Source: Laceyella putida (lineage in GTDB: Bacteria > Bacillota > Bacilli > Thermoactinomycetales > Thermoactinomycetaceae). From it: DNA of 64,000 nucleotides. Within the stretch, counting starts at the first letter, position 1; every line of letters begins with the position of its first letter. Location of the stretch: assembly GCF_042665195.1 (NCBI RefSeq), contig NZ_JBHTBW010000004.1, positions 1 to 64,000 on the forward strand, read 5' to 3'. A program made the position numbers and the translations under genes. This document shows positions 8,691 through 18,005 of the stretch, piece after piece. The notes under the pieces were generated by a model. It was not told where the DNA came from, made no database searches, and was given only the letters and a program-made list of their open reading frames with translations.

Positions 8691-9992
8691 ATGGAGCGGA
8701 CATCAGTCAAAGTGGGACTATTGGGGTTTGGGACAGTGGGGACAGGCGTGGTGCGGATTATAGCGGCACATCAAGAAGATTTGTTTAAACAAACAGGACT
8801 CAGCATAGAAATTCATAAAATTCTGGTGCGCGATCGGGGAAAAAAGCGGAATGTGGCTGGAACGGAGCATCTGCTCACCGACCGGGCGGAAGAGGTCTTG
8901 TATGACCCCGCCATCGATGTGGTGGTTGAGGTGATGGGAGGCATCCATCCGGCCAAGGAATATATTTGTGCCGCCTTGGAACAGGGAAAGCATGTGGTTA
9001 CGGCCAACAAAGACTTGATGGCGCTGCATGGGGCCGAGATATTGACCCTTGCCAAGGAGCGGGGCTGTGATGTGTTTTATGAGGCGAGCGTGGCGGGGGG
9101 CATTCCGATCTTGAGGGCGCTGGAAGAGAGCTTCTCCTCTGATCGGATCACCAAAATGATGGGGATTGTGAATGGGACAACCAATTATATCTTGAGCAAG
9201 ATGAGCCAAGATGGCGCCGCCTACGAGGCGGTATTGAAAGAAGCGCAAGCGCTGGGATATGCCGAGGCGGACCCCACGTCCGATGTGGATGGGATTGACG
9301 CCGCCCGCAAAATGACGATCCTCTCCACCCTGGGGTTTCGCGTGGCGGTGAATCTGGAAGAGGTCGATGTGAAAGGGATTCGCGAGGTGTCCAAAGAGGA
9401 TATCGCGTTCGGCAAAAAGCTGGGCTTTGAAATCAAGTTATTGGGTCTGGCACAGCGCGATGATGACAAAATCGAAGTGAGTGTCGAGCCGACGATGGTT
9501 CACCGTTCACATCCGTTGGCCTCCGTGAATGGCGTGTTTAACGCGGTTTACGTTTATGGTGAAGCGGTGGGTGAAACGATGTTCTACGGGCCGGGTGCGG
9601 GGGAATTGCCGACGGCCACCTCGGTCGTGTCCGATCTGGTGACGGTGGTGAAAAACATGAAGCTGGGCGTCAATGGACAGGGAATGGTGGCCCCGTACAA
9701 AGAAAAACGCTTAAAGGCGGATGGGGAAAAGCACTCCAAGTATTTTTTGCGCATGGTCGTGGCGGATCAACGGGGCGTGCTCGCCCAAATCACCCAGTTG
9801 TTCGCTGATAACCGCATCTCTCTGGGACAAGTCATCCAACAGCCGTACCATGAAGGGCATGAAGCGGAGATCGTTCTGGTGACCCATCAGATCGCCAAGA
9901 GTGATCTGCAGCAAGCCCTGCTCGCTTTGGCGGACATGCAGGTCATCAAAGAGATCAAAAGCTGGTACCGTGTGGAGGATGGCGAAGAGTGA
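8691..9992 (+). CDS. hom: Homoserine dehydrogenase
   Basis: 433 residues. N-terminal Rossmann domain with GLLGFGTVGTGVV near residue 10; the central catalytic domain has NKDLMA, the GGIPILRALEE stretch, VNGTTNYIL and the DPTSDVDGIDAARK motif holding the catalytic Asp and Lys. A C-terminal ACT domain (about residues 350-430) suggests feedback control by an amino acid, as in other Bacillota Hom proteins. It reduces aspartate semialdehyde to homoserine, the branch point to threonine and methionine. Start follows GCGAGGAGGTACCAG. It stands alone here: thrC and thrB do not follow, unlike in many Bacillus genomes. I saw no T-box or S-box leader in the 200 bases upstream. Confidence 0.95.
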   Translation: MERTSVKVGLLGFGTVGTGVVRIIAAHQEDLFKQTGLSIEIHKILVRDRGKKRNVAGTEHLLTDRAEEVLYDPAIDVVVEVMGGIHPAKEYICAALEQGKHVVTANKDLMALHGAEILTLAKERGCDVFYEASVAGGIPILRALEESFSSDRITKMMGIVNGTTNYILSKMSQDGAAYEAVLKEAQALGYAEADPTSDVDGIDAARKMTILSTLGFRVAVNLEEVDVKGIREVSKEDIAFGKKLGFEIKLLGLAQRDDDKIEVSVEPTMVHRSHPLASVNGVFNAVYVYGEAVGETMFYGPGAGELPTATSVVSDLVTVVKNMKLGVNGQGMVAPYKEKRLKADGEKHSKYFLRMVVADQRGVLAQITQLFADNRISLGQVIQQPYHEGHEAEIVLVTHQIAKSDLQQALLALADMQVIKEIKSWYRVEDGEE

Positions 9993-10006
9993 CGAACGGT
10001 TGGACG

Positions 10007-10035
10007 GAAAGCGGGGAAACCCGCTTTCTGTTTTT
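10007..10035 (+). terminator. Rho-independent terminator of hom
   Basis: GAAAGCGGG, loop GAAA, CCCGCTTTC, then TGTTTTT. It lies 15 bases after the hom stop codon. Confidence 0.85.
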
Positions 10036-10126
10036 GCTTGTCATGGACGGGTTCTTGAGCGGGTGGCGATCTGATAAAGTAATAGTACGGGTAGCGAAAA
10101 GTTAATGTTGCAAAGGGGAGGTCCAC

Positions 10127-10830
10127 ACGACGGAAACCGGCCTAACGGGGTTCAAAGCAGTCATTTTTGATTTGGATGGAACGTTGGTTGATAGTGAGCC
10201 CAACTATTTCGCAGCAAGCCAAAAGCTATTTGCCGAACATGGATGGGTGTTTGATGAAGCGATGAATCAGCGCTACGTTGGCATCAGCACCAAAGAGATG
10301 CTTGAAGATATCCGCAAGAACTACCCCGAATATCTTTTTCAAGACTCCATTGAGGCCTTGGTGGAGAAAAAAATCGCTATTACTTGGAAATAGCGGCAAC
10401 GAATACGACTGTCTTTCCGGAGATGAGGAAATTTTTGGATTTGTTGAAAGGGGCGGGTTATCCTCTCGCGGTTGCGTCCGGTTCGTCTGCGGCCATCATT
10501 GGGTCCGTGCTCAAGCAGACGGGGTTGCAAACCTACTTTGATGTGGTGTTGTCCTCTGAAGAAGTGCCAAGAGGGAAACCGGCTCCCGACGTTTTCCTGG
10601 AAGCCGCCAAGCGCTTGGGCGTGGCGCCGGAGCATTGTGTGGTGATGGAGGATTCGCAGTATGGGGTGGAAGCGGCCAAAGCGGCGGGCATGGGTTGCGT
10701 GGCTATCCCTTATCTGACGGACAGGCCCTTGGCGGAGCCTTTTCTGCAAGCCGATTTCCTGTGTGAAGATGGCATGGATGGTTTTTCAGCCGATGAAACG
10801 TTCCATTGGTTGCGGCAATCCCATACATGA
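10127..10830 (+). pseudogene. HAD-superfamily phosphatase/phosphoglucomutase-like, start lost and frameshifted
   Basis: The two reading frames together give a complete HAD subfamily IA protein of about 230 residues: motif I FDLDGTLVDSEP, then after the frame change motif II VASGSS, motif III GKPAPDVFLEAAKRLG and motif IV VMEDSQYGVEAAKAAG. The closest relatives are beta-phosphoglucomutase/YhcW-like phosphatases. Two defects are visible. AAAGGGGAGG is followed at normal spacing by ACG rather than ATG (10127 or 10130), and no other start precedes motif I except a TTG inside it. The frame also shifts near 10383, where VEKKIA continues into YLEIAATNTT only in the next frame, as if one base were lost. 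Sequencing error cannot be excluded. Confidence 0.75.
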
Positions 10831-10834
10831 TGGG

Positions 10835-10876
10835 AAAAATCACCTCCCCTGCATGGCGGTGGGCGAGGTGATTTTT
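10835..10876 (+). terminator. Rho-independent terminator
   Basis: AAAAATCACCTC pairs with GAGGTGATTTTT across an 18-base loop, just after the HAD gene stop. Confidence 0.75.
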
Positions 10877-10942
10877 GCCGTCAGCCCCGTTGCCACATCA
10901 CCGCATTTTTTGGGAGAAACCTATAATAAAGGGGTTAAGGAG

Positions 10943-11756
10943 ATGAGTAAATATAAACAAGGGTTACATGATCATAGTTGGGAAAAATGGTTGGGAAATC
11001 ATGCGAACCCGGTGGAAAAATTAGAGCCGAGTGAAGAAGATGCCTATCGGGATCTAGTTTTTTTGAAAAGAGTATTAAAAAGGAAACGAATCGTTATGCT
11101 AGGTGAGAGCTCGCATGGTGCAGCTGAATTCATTTCTTCCAAAGTGCGACTGATTCAATATCTGCATGAAGAGCTCGCATTTGATGTGATTGCTTTTGAA
11201 TCGGGCTTGGGCGAAACCCATTTCGCTGATCTTTATGCCGACAAAAGTATACCACTTCATACCATGCTAAATGCCATTATCAGCGTCTGGCATACGCAAG
11301 AAATGATACCCTTGTTCGAATACGTGAAAAAGCATAAAAAAAGTGACGTTCCGTTAAGATTATCCGGCTTTGACTTGCAACCCACAGGCACTTACCACGC
11401 TTTTTTGCGGAATTGGTTTAAACAAGTGAATCCGGCCATGGCGTAGAAAGCGGAGCTATTGGAGCTTCAACTTGCAAACAGTTTCCAAAGCAATGATATA
11501 GATCGGTACCAAAAGGAAAAAGTCCAAATGATCGCTGGTTATCAAGAGTTGATTCAGTTTGTGGAAGCCAATGAACAGGCATTGGCCGCCATCTATCCCA
11601 AAGATCCGAAGCTGATCCAAGTCACGGCGCATGTTTTGCAAGGTCGCATCCAAACCGTCAGCATTTTTCTGGAAAAAGCAATACGGGAACAAATATGCTG
11701 CGGAAAACAATAGCGAACTAGCAAAAAAATATTATGATGAAATCACCGCCATCTAA
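10943..11756 (+). pseudogene. Erythromycin esterase-like protein, broken N-terminal part
   Basis: ATG at 10943 follows TTAAGGAG. The first 167 codons match the start of the erythromycin-esterase/succinoglycan-biosynthesis family (PF05139): VMLGESSHGAAEF, DVIAFESGLGET and the LSGFDLQPTG motif. An in-frame TAG at 11444-11446 follows NPAMA, and the same frame then continues sensibly (KAELLELQLANSFQ). Near 11670 the coding signal moves to another frame (KYAAENNSELAKKYYDEI) and stops at 11756. The middle and C-terminal parts are absent; a C-terminal-like piece lies 6.8 kb away at 18533-18907. Base composition is lower in G+C than its neighbours, as expected for acquired DNA. Confidence 0.7.
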
Positions 11757-12017
11757 ACCGGCGTTTTTTTCTTACAGACTGCAAGTGATACAATTGTGAA
11801 ATAAATAAAATTATACTAGAAAAATTTGAAATTCATTATATTATATATTATAATGAAAATAATTGGTAATTGGCGGAAAATGGAGGTTATCGTGAACAAA
11901 AGCGTGTCTGGCAAATCTATTAGACCCACTGGGATTGAAATTGCCGACGGTAGCCGAATTGATAGGCCACTCGGTATCCCTTTCGTGGGGAAGATTGGGA
12001 AAGAGAGGGTGACCGCT

Positions 12018-12107
12018 ATGCACAGAGACTGGGAATTGCTTATCCTGATGATGGTGGGTGTGCTTATAGAGGTCGCGATGGTAATGGTTGGTTATCTTTT
12101 TGCATGA
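12018..12107 (+). CDS. Possible 29-residue membrane peptide
   Basis: MHRDWELLILMMVGVLIEVA and a few more residues form a single hydrophobic helix. GAGAGGGTGA lies about 7 bases before the ATG. It is short, has no recognisable relatives and could be the tail of a longer frame opening further upstream (11893). Low confidence. Confidence 0.25.
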   Translation: MHRDWELLILMMVGVLIEVAMVMVGYLFA

Positions 12108-12144
12108 TAAAAACTTACTCATTTCATGAACTTCCTCACTCCCC

Positions 12145-12178
12145 ACAAAAAAAGAAGCTGGATAAGGTCATCCAGCTT
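12145..12178 (-). terminator. Rho-independent terminator of the AhpD-like gene
   Basis: Read on the minus strand: AAGCTGGAT, loop GACCTT, ATCCAGCTT, then CTTTTTTTG. It lies about 110 bases beyond the AhpD-like stop codon. Confidence 0.75.
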
Positions 12179-12290
12179 GCTTCCATTCCGAACGGATTCC
12201 TTAAATAGAGCGGAGAAACCACTTCCTGAAGATGGCATAACGGAACGGAAAATGGATTGAGTACCGTATTGTACCCAATCCATTCAGTTG

Positions 12291-12737
12291 TTAATGATTG
12301 CATTCGGGGAACATGCCGGTGGCGATGCCGAGCCGGTTCCAGCAGTTAATGGTGTTGATCGCCATGATGAGAGTCACGAACTGGGCCTCATCGAAGTGAG
12401 CTCTCACCTTTTCATACAGGTGGTCGGGCACTCCAGCATCGGCTATGCGTGTGACGGCTTCGGTCAATTCAAGCACCGCTCTTTCCTCCTCCGTGTAAAG
12501 CGGGGTGTCGCGCCAGACGGAAAGCAGGATGATGCGTTGTTCCGATTCGCCCATTTTCCGCATCTCCTTCGCATGCATATCCACACAAAACGCGCATCCG
12601 TTCAGTTGCGAGGCGCGCAATTTGATTAGTTCGTACAGCTTGGGATCAAGGCCGGATGTTTTGATGAACTTCTCAAGTTGGAGCATGGTTTGAAAGGCGC
12701 CGGGGTTGGCTTCAGCATGTTTCATTCGCAATTGCAT
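12291..12737 (-). CDS. AhpD/carboxymuconolactone-decarboxylase-family protein
   Basis: 148 residues with the alkylhydroperoxidase-like core NGCAFCVDMHAKEMR near residue 45. The CxxC pair and downstream His are the redox site of AhpD-like proteins. ATG at 12737 follows GGAGGAGATCCC. It lies directly downstream of the remains of an ECF41-type sigma factor gene on the same strand. ECF41 sigma genes are known to sit beside carboxymuconolactone decarboxylase, oxidoreductase or epimerase genes that they transcribe. A matching promoter (TGTCACA-N16-TGTC) is visible 44-70 bases upstream. Likely role: peroxide or reactive-carbonyl defence; the true substrate is unknown. Confidence 0.8.
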   Translation of the reverse strand: MQLRMKHAEANPGAFQTMLQLEKFIKTSGLDPKLYELIKLRASQLNGCAFCVDMHAKEMRKMGESEQRIILLSVWRDTPLYTEEERAVLELTEAVTRIADAGVPDHLYEKVRAHFDEAQFVTLIMAINTINCWNRLGIATGMFPECNH

Positions 12738-12780
12738 GGGATCTCCTCCGTTGTTCAGGAATTTAGTGTTGCATGAAGTA

Positions 12781-12807
12781 GACAAGAAACAACGGAGAAT
12801 TGTGACA
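12781..12807 (-). promoter_or_regulatory. ECF41-type promoter upstream of the AhpD-like gene
   Basis: On the minus strand TGTCACA is followed after exactly 16 bases by TGTC. The described ECF41 consensus is TGTCACA-N16-CGTC, so ten of eleven positions agree. Distance to the ATG at 12737 is 43 bases. The cognate sigma gene beside it has lost its N-terminal half. Confidence 0.55.
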
Positions 12808-12868
12808 TGAAATCCGAATGTGGCGAAAACGGGGACAAGCGTCGGATGACGGCATCAAAGGCACCGTT

Positions 12869-13324
12869 TCAACGTTCCGCGATGTGCCGCAACTTGTCGG
12901 GATTGGACACGATGTAAATGTGCGTGGCCCGTTTTTGCGCCGTGTCTTGCGCAAAGCAGAGCGCCATGGCGACATGGCCGTTTTTGATGAACAGGAGCCC
13001 CGCCTGGCCATTGATGGCAACGGGAAGCAAGGTGCCTTCAAGGGACCCCTTTTTGGCGATCCCTTCCAAAAAGGCCCGGATGCGGGCGCGCCCCATAATG
13101 GGACGGATGGCTGCGCGGACTTTTCCGCCCCCATCGGACAGCAGGACGGCTTGTTCGGTTAACAGTTCGATAAAACCACCGAATTGACCGGTGTTGGCCG
13201 CTTTAATAAACGCTTGGACAAGCGGTTCGGTCTGTGCGGGATCGGCGGAGAAAAGGGGCTCGGCCTTGGGTAATTTGTTTCTGGCCCGGCTGTAGAGCTT
13301 GCGGCAATTTGCTTCCGTTTTCCA
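12869..13324 (-). pseudogene. ECF41/SigJ-like sigma factor, C-terminal fragment
   Basis: An open frame of 151 codons with no start begins right after an in-frame TAA. It opens with TEANCRKLYSRARNKL, the end of a sigma-4 domain (recognition helix region), followed by a SnoaL/NTF2-like domain (residues about 35-150) ending HIYIVSNPDKLRHIAER. That ending, with the NPDKL motif, is diagnostic of ECF41/SigJ sigma factors, in which this domain modulates activity. Sigma region 2 and most of region 4 are missing, so it cannot act as a sigma factor. Its neighbour and target-like promoter (AhpD gene) remain. Confidence 0.75.
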
Positions 13325-13404
13325 TTAAGAAATTTTCGGGGGTCTAAACGATGTGAAAGACGGTTTCATCTGTAAGGATAGATGATGGAGAAAGGAAGGG
13401 GAAC

Positions 13405-15158
13405 ATGTCTGTCTTTAAAAAATTGCAGTCCTTTTATCTTCCTTACCGAAGGGATTTTTATTGGTCGATGCTGTTTCTGCTCATCGTGACTGCGATAACG
13501 GTTGTATATCCGATCATGTTGCAACTGACGATCGATAAAGTGGTGCTTGCGAAGCAGTACCACTTGGTGCCGTGGATCGCTTTGGGGTTTATCGCGATGA
13601 TGGCCGTCAAGAGCATATCCACGTTTATACAACATTATTTGGCTGATTTGTTTGGGATCCAATCCGTCTATCGCCTGCGCAATGCGTTATATGATGAACT
13701 GCAACGCCTTTCGTTCAGTTATTATGACAACGCGAAAACGGGTGACTTGATGTCGCGCCTCACGGCGGATGTGGAAGGATTTCGCTTCTTTCTGTCCTTT
13801 GGGTTCAGTGAAGTGCTGCGTTTCATCATCGTTGTGGGAACGAGCCTTTGCGTGATGTTTTTTATTCAGTACCGCTTACATTGGTGACGATTGCGGCATT
13901 GCCTTTATTGAGCATCGCCATTTACCGCTTTGACAAAAACGTCCATCCGGCTTTCCGCAAAATCCGCGTATCCTTTGGGCAATTAAACACCAAGGTGCAG
14001 GAGAACATCAGTGGCATCCGCACCGTGAAATCCCTCTCCAAAGAAGAGGTAGAAATTTCGTTGTTTAACGAAAAGAATGATAATTACAAAATGACCCATC
14101 TGAACACCGCATCCATCTGGGCGCGCTACTTCCCCTTGATGGAATTGATCGGCAACCTTTGTGTGGTGGGGCTGTTGGCTTACGGAGGCCATATGGTCAT
14201 CGGCGGCAACTTGCAACCCGGTGAGCTGGTTGCGTTTTACAGTTTGATCTGGTATATCATCTGGCCCATCGTCAATTTGGGGTTCACCATCAACATGTTT
14301 TCGCAGGCGAAAGCGTCCGGCGAGCGTTTGCTGGAAATCCTGGAAGCGGAAGAAACCATCCGCGATGGGGAAACGGGGATCCAGACTGAAAAAATCGCGG
14401 GGCATGTGGTCTTTGACAACGTCACCTTTCACTATGGCAATGAGGAAGGCGCCGCGCTCAAACAGATCCAGTTTGATGCGCCACCGGGCAAAACGATCGG
14501 CCTGATCGGCGCGACAGGATCGGGAAAAACCAGCATCACTCACTTGATCTCACGCTTTTATGAGCCGACTGAAGGAGAGATTCTGATTGATGGCCGCCCC
14601 ATTCAAGCTTATGGATTAAAATCGTTGCGATCCCACATCGGATGTGTCTTGCAGGAGTCGTTCCTCTTTTCGTCGACGATCCAAGCCAATATCGCTTACG
14701 GCAGACCGGATGCGACGATGGAGGAGATTGTCGATGCCGCCAAACGGGCCCAAGCCCATGATTTCATCATGGAATTGCCGGACGGGTATGACACGGTGCT
14801 GGGGGAAAGGGGCATGGGCTTATCCGGGGGACAGAAACAACGGATCGCCATCGCCCGGGCCATCTGCATCAATCCGAGCATCTTGATATTGGACGATGCG
14901 ACCAGTGCGGTCGACATGGAGACGGAATTGCAAATCCAGCATGCGCTCAGGGAAGTGATGAAGGGAAGAACCACTTTCATCATCGCCCACCGCATTTCAT
15001 CCTTAAAACATGCCGATGAGATTTTGGTGTTGGATCAAGGGCGAATAGTGGAACGCGGCACGCATGAGGAGTTGTTGGAAAACCAAGGTTTGTACCAACG
15101 CATCTATCAGATCCAGTATCGAGATCACCAGTCGGTCGCGCAGAACCAACGCTGCTAG
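13405..15158 (+). pseudogene. ABC exporter half-transporter A (degenerate site partner), frameshifted
   Basis: About 585 residues if read through one frameshift near 13870, where FFIQYR continues as LTLVTIAALP only in the next frame. It is a fused permease-ATPase: six-helix domain (TIDKVV, YYDNAKTGDLMSRLTADVE), then an ATPase with Walker A GATGSGKTS, Q-loop LQESFLFSS, signature LSGGQKQR and Walker B ILILDDATSAVD. The residue after the Walker B Asp is Asp instead of the catalytic Glu. That is the hallmark of the degenerate member of heterodimeric exporters such as BmrC-BmrD or TM287-TM288. Start ATG follows AAAGGAAGGGG. Its partner begins 13 bases downstream. Whether the indel is real or an assembly error is open. 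Confidence 0.8.
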
Positions 15159-15170
15159 GTAGGTGAAAGA

Positions 15171-16981
15171 ATGGAAGGACGAAAACACATCCTGGAGCGG
15201 TTTCACTATGCACAGGATCAAGTGATTGACAAGCCATTCAACTGGCAACAGATGTGGCGCCTGCTCCAATATATGAAACCCTATGTGAAAAATTGGCTGC
15301 CGCTGTCCGTGCTCATGGTCATCATCGCCATGGGTGTTCGCTTAACGATCCCGATTTTAATCGGGGTGTACACCTTGGATCGGGCGATCGTGGAAAATAC
15401 CAAGTCTTATTGATCAAGCTGGTGCTCATCATCTTGGGCTTGTACTTGATCCTGTATCTGGCCAACACTTTTCGCATTCGTTGGATGAATCAGTTGGGGC
15501 AAAATGTGATCTATGACATTCGAAAACATTTATTCACGCATGTGCAGTTTCTGTCCCACCGCTTTTTCGATTCGCGGTCGGCGGGATCCATTCTGGTGCG
15601 GATCATGAATGACATCAACTCGTTGCAAGAGCTGTTCACCAACGGCGTGATCAACTCCTTAACGGATATTCTGCTGTTGATGGGAATTTTGGTCATTCTC
15701 TTCTCGTTGAACCTCAAGCTCACCATTGCCATCATGGTCGTGTTGCCGCTCATGTTTTTCATCTCGACCAACTTGCGCAAAAAGATACGCTTGTCCTGGC
15801 AACGGGTGCGTTTGAAACAATCGAAGCTCAATTCGCATTTGAGCGAAAGCATTCAAGGGATTCGGGTTACCCAAGCGTTTACGCAAGAGCAAGAAAACAG
15901 CCAATTTTTTAATGGACTGAATGCCGAAAACTTCGAAACATGGAAAGAAACGGTCCGGAAAAACGCGCAGTTTGGCCCATTTGTAGAAATGACCAACGCC
16001 ATCGGCACCGCGATTCTCATCTGGTACGGCGCCACGCTCGTGGTTCGCCAAGAGTGCACCATCGGGGAATTCGTGTCGTTCGCCTTTTATTTGGGAATGT
16101 TTTGGGAGCCGATTTCCCGCTTGGGTCAGGTTTACAACCAATTGTTGATGGGAATGGCTTCCTCGGAGCGGATTTTTGAGTTTCTGGATGAAAAACCGAT
16201 CGTGGCGGATTCGGAAAATGCCTTAATGCTTGATCGGATCAAAGGGGATATTGCATTTGACCGGGTGGAGTTTTCCTATGATGACAAACGGAAAGCCTTG
16301 GACGGCGTTTCCTTATCCGTCAAAGCGGGGCAAACGGTGGCCTTGGTGGGGCACACGGGATCGGGAAAGTCGACGGTCGCCAATCTCATCTGCCGCTTCT
16401 ATGATGCCACCGGAGGTGTTGTCAAACTCGATGGTCATGACATCAAAGAGTTGGCCATTACCCCCTTGCGCTCGCAAATCAGTGTGGTGTTGCAGGATAC
16501 CTTTATTTTCTCGGGCACCATCATGGAAAATATCCGTTTCGGCAATCCGGATGCGAGTGATGAGCAAGTCATCGCGGCGGCCAAAGCGGTGGGGGCGCAT
16601 TCTTTCATCTCACAACTGGCTCAAGGTTACCAGACGGAAGTGGAAGAGCGGGGCAATGTGCTGTCTGTGGGGGAACGCCAACTGTTGTCGTTTGCCCGGG
16701 CTTTGCTGGCCGACCCCAAGATCCTGATTCTTGATGAAGCGACCGCCAGCATCGACACGGAGACGGAAGTCAAAATCCAACAGGCGTTGAAAGAGTTATT
16801 GCATGGCAGAACCGCGATCATCATCGCGCATCGCCTCTCCACCATCAGGGAAGCGGACCATATCATCGTCTTGGACCATGGCCGAATTGTGGAGCAGGGC
16901 AATCACGAAACGTTGATGAACAGTCAAGGGGTTTACTATGAGCTGGTGAAGGCGCAATACCGGATGATCGACGTCTGTTGA
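15171..16981 (+). pseudogene. ABC exporter half-transporter B (catalytic partner), frameshifted
   Basis: About 600 residues if read through one frameshift near 15408, where DRAIVENTKS is followed by LIKLVLIILGLYL in another frame. Permease domain with the RFFDSRSAGSILVRIMNDI coupling region; ATPase with Walker A GHTGSGKST, signature LSVGERQ (altered from LSGGQ) and an intact Walker B ILILDEATASID. The altered signature here and altered Walker B in the partner place one composite site as degenerate, as expected of a heterodimer. Such pairs export drugs or lipids. Start ATG follows AGGTAGGTGAAAG. Each half of the pair carries a single-base lesion, so the pump is probably dead unless the sequence has errors. 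Confidence 0.8.
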
Positions 16982-17166
16982 GCTCGGGTTGCTTGACTTG
17001 ACGGCGATGTCCTTCATTCCAGATAAAAAGGCGCTATCTTTTGCCCTAATAATAGTACTGAGAATAGGTATTCTCGGTCCGGATTGATGCAAAAACACAC
17101 GAATAGTTCCGATAACATGCCCCAATCATATAGGAATGTTGTTCCGATAACACCCATAAAAAACAG

Positions 17167-17200
17167 AAGAGGCCACCCAGTAACAGATGGCCTCTTGTTT
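17167..17200. terminator. Rho-independent terminator
   Basis: AAGAGGCCA and TGGCCTCTT arms with a 12-base loop, then GTTT. It lies about 190 bases past the ABC genes; A-rich sequence on the left would allow use on the minus strand too. Confidence 0.5.
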
Positions 17201-17300
17201 AGGCGCATAGTCGAATGATGACAGTGGACGTTATGTTCTTTCATTATATTCTATTCCAGTCATAAAGATAACGAAATTTAAGGGCTCCTAGGATCCCATC

Positions 17301-17367
17301 CGGACCGTATTCCGTAGTTATCGAAATCGATAACTACGGAATGGCAGTAAACCACGGGTTTGGTCCG
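17301..17367. repeat. Nested inverted repeat with perfect 15-base arms
   Basis: ATTCCGTAGTTATCG (17309-17323) and CGATAACTACGGAAT (17328-17342) are perfect complements around AAAT. An outer pair CGGACC (17301-17306) and GGTCCG (17362-17367) encloses it. No T tract follows, so it is not an ordinary terminator. It could be an operator, a structured RNA or the remnant of a mobile element. Confidence 0.6.
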
Positions 17368-17453
17368 CTCCGTTAACTCTAATGGGGGGGTGAAGCAACT
17401 GCGAATTTGGAGTTAAAGTTGGGCTGGTGGTTAATTTGGGCGGATTGTTGCTT

Positions 17454-17475
17454 CTCAAAAACGAGTGTTTTTGAG
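17454..17475. repeat. Inverted repeat, 9-base arms
   Basis: CTCAAAAAC and GTTTTTGAG are separated by GAGT. The region 17000-17611 has no credible gene; it holds this repeat, the larger nested repeat and a terminator. Confidence 0.4.
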
Positions 17476-17611
17476 AGGGTGAACCATGGCTAATCCCACA
17501 AAACAAATTTCCATGCCTTTATCACCACGAGTCTGGCGGATTTTCGGGTGCGGCGTCTTCGTTTCCAATAAAATGGAATAGAAGGGATACGTTAGAGGGG
17601 GGCAATATCTT

Positions 17612-17800
17612 ATGAATTTGAAAAGTGTTTTCATTTTGTTGTTCACCCTGTTGGCGTTGGGAGTTGTGGCCGCCTCTGTATCGAATAGCTCCATTCGCCT
17701 GGTTGCTATCATCGTTATTTACCTAATCAGTTTTGTCCTCCAAGGTGCGACCATTCGTTTGGAAAAAAATCAAGAGCGCAAACAACACGAGGAGGGCTAG
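17612..17800 (+). CDS. Small two-helix membrane protein, unknown
   Basis: 62 residues: MNLKSVFILLFTLLALGVVA begins the first hydrophobic helix, a short Ser-rich turn follows, and a second helix (LVAIIVIYLISFVLQG) leads to a charged tail rich in Lys, Glu and Gln. GAGGGGGG lies about 9 bases upstream of ATG. I do not recognise the family. It stands alone downstream of an unexplained inverted repeat. Confidence 0.55.
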   Translation: MNLKSVFILLFTLLALGVVAASVSNSSIRLVAIIVIYLISFVLQGATIRLEKNQERKQHEEG

Positions 17801-17840
17801 AGGAGAAATTGATTTGTTGTCGACGGATGAAAAGAACGTT

Positions 17841-17859
17841 TATTATGATTATCATTAAC
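17841..17859 (+). promoter_or_regulatory. Fur box
   Basis: TATTATGATTATCATTAAC carries the TGATTATCA core of Fur-binding sites with A/T-rich flanks and matches the two boxes before the siderophore operon. It lies 7 bases before the start of a 33-codon frame, so either that small frame or a lost gene was iron-regulated. Confidence 0.6.
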
Positions 17860-17865
17860 TTTCGT

Positions 17866-17967
17866 ATGCTTTTTAACCAATGGTGCAAGCATTCCCCCGG
17901 AAGACTTGTCGTGGCAGCGGCGGGTCTTTTCCTATTTTCAGGAACTTTCCTCCTTGCTTTTGACTGA
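17866..17967 (+). CDS. Possible 33-residue membrane peptide behind a Fur box
   Basis: ATG at 17866 opens MLFNQWCKHSPGRLVVAAAG and a hydrophobic run to LLAFD, then TGA. A single membrane helix is obvious. No ribosome binding site is visible, which weakens the call. It may be the first helix of a permease gene that was truncated, since FecCD-type siderophore permeases begin in a similar way; that is speculation. Confidence 0.3.
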   Translation: MLFNQWCKHSPGRLVVAAAGLFLFSGTFLLAFD

Positions 17968-18005
17968 AAAATTCGATATGTTGGTTAGTGAGGAGTGAGA
18001 AGCGG

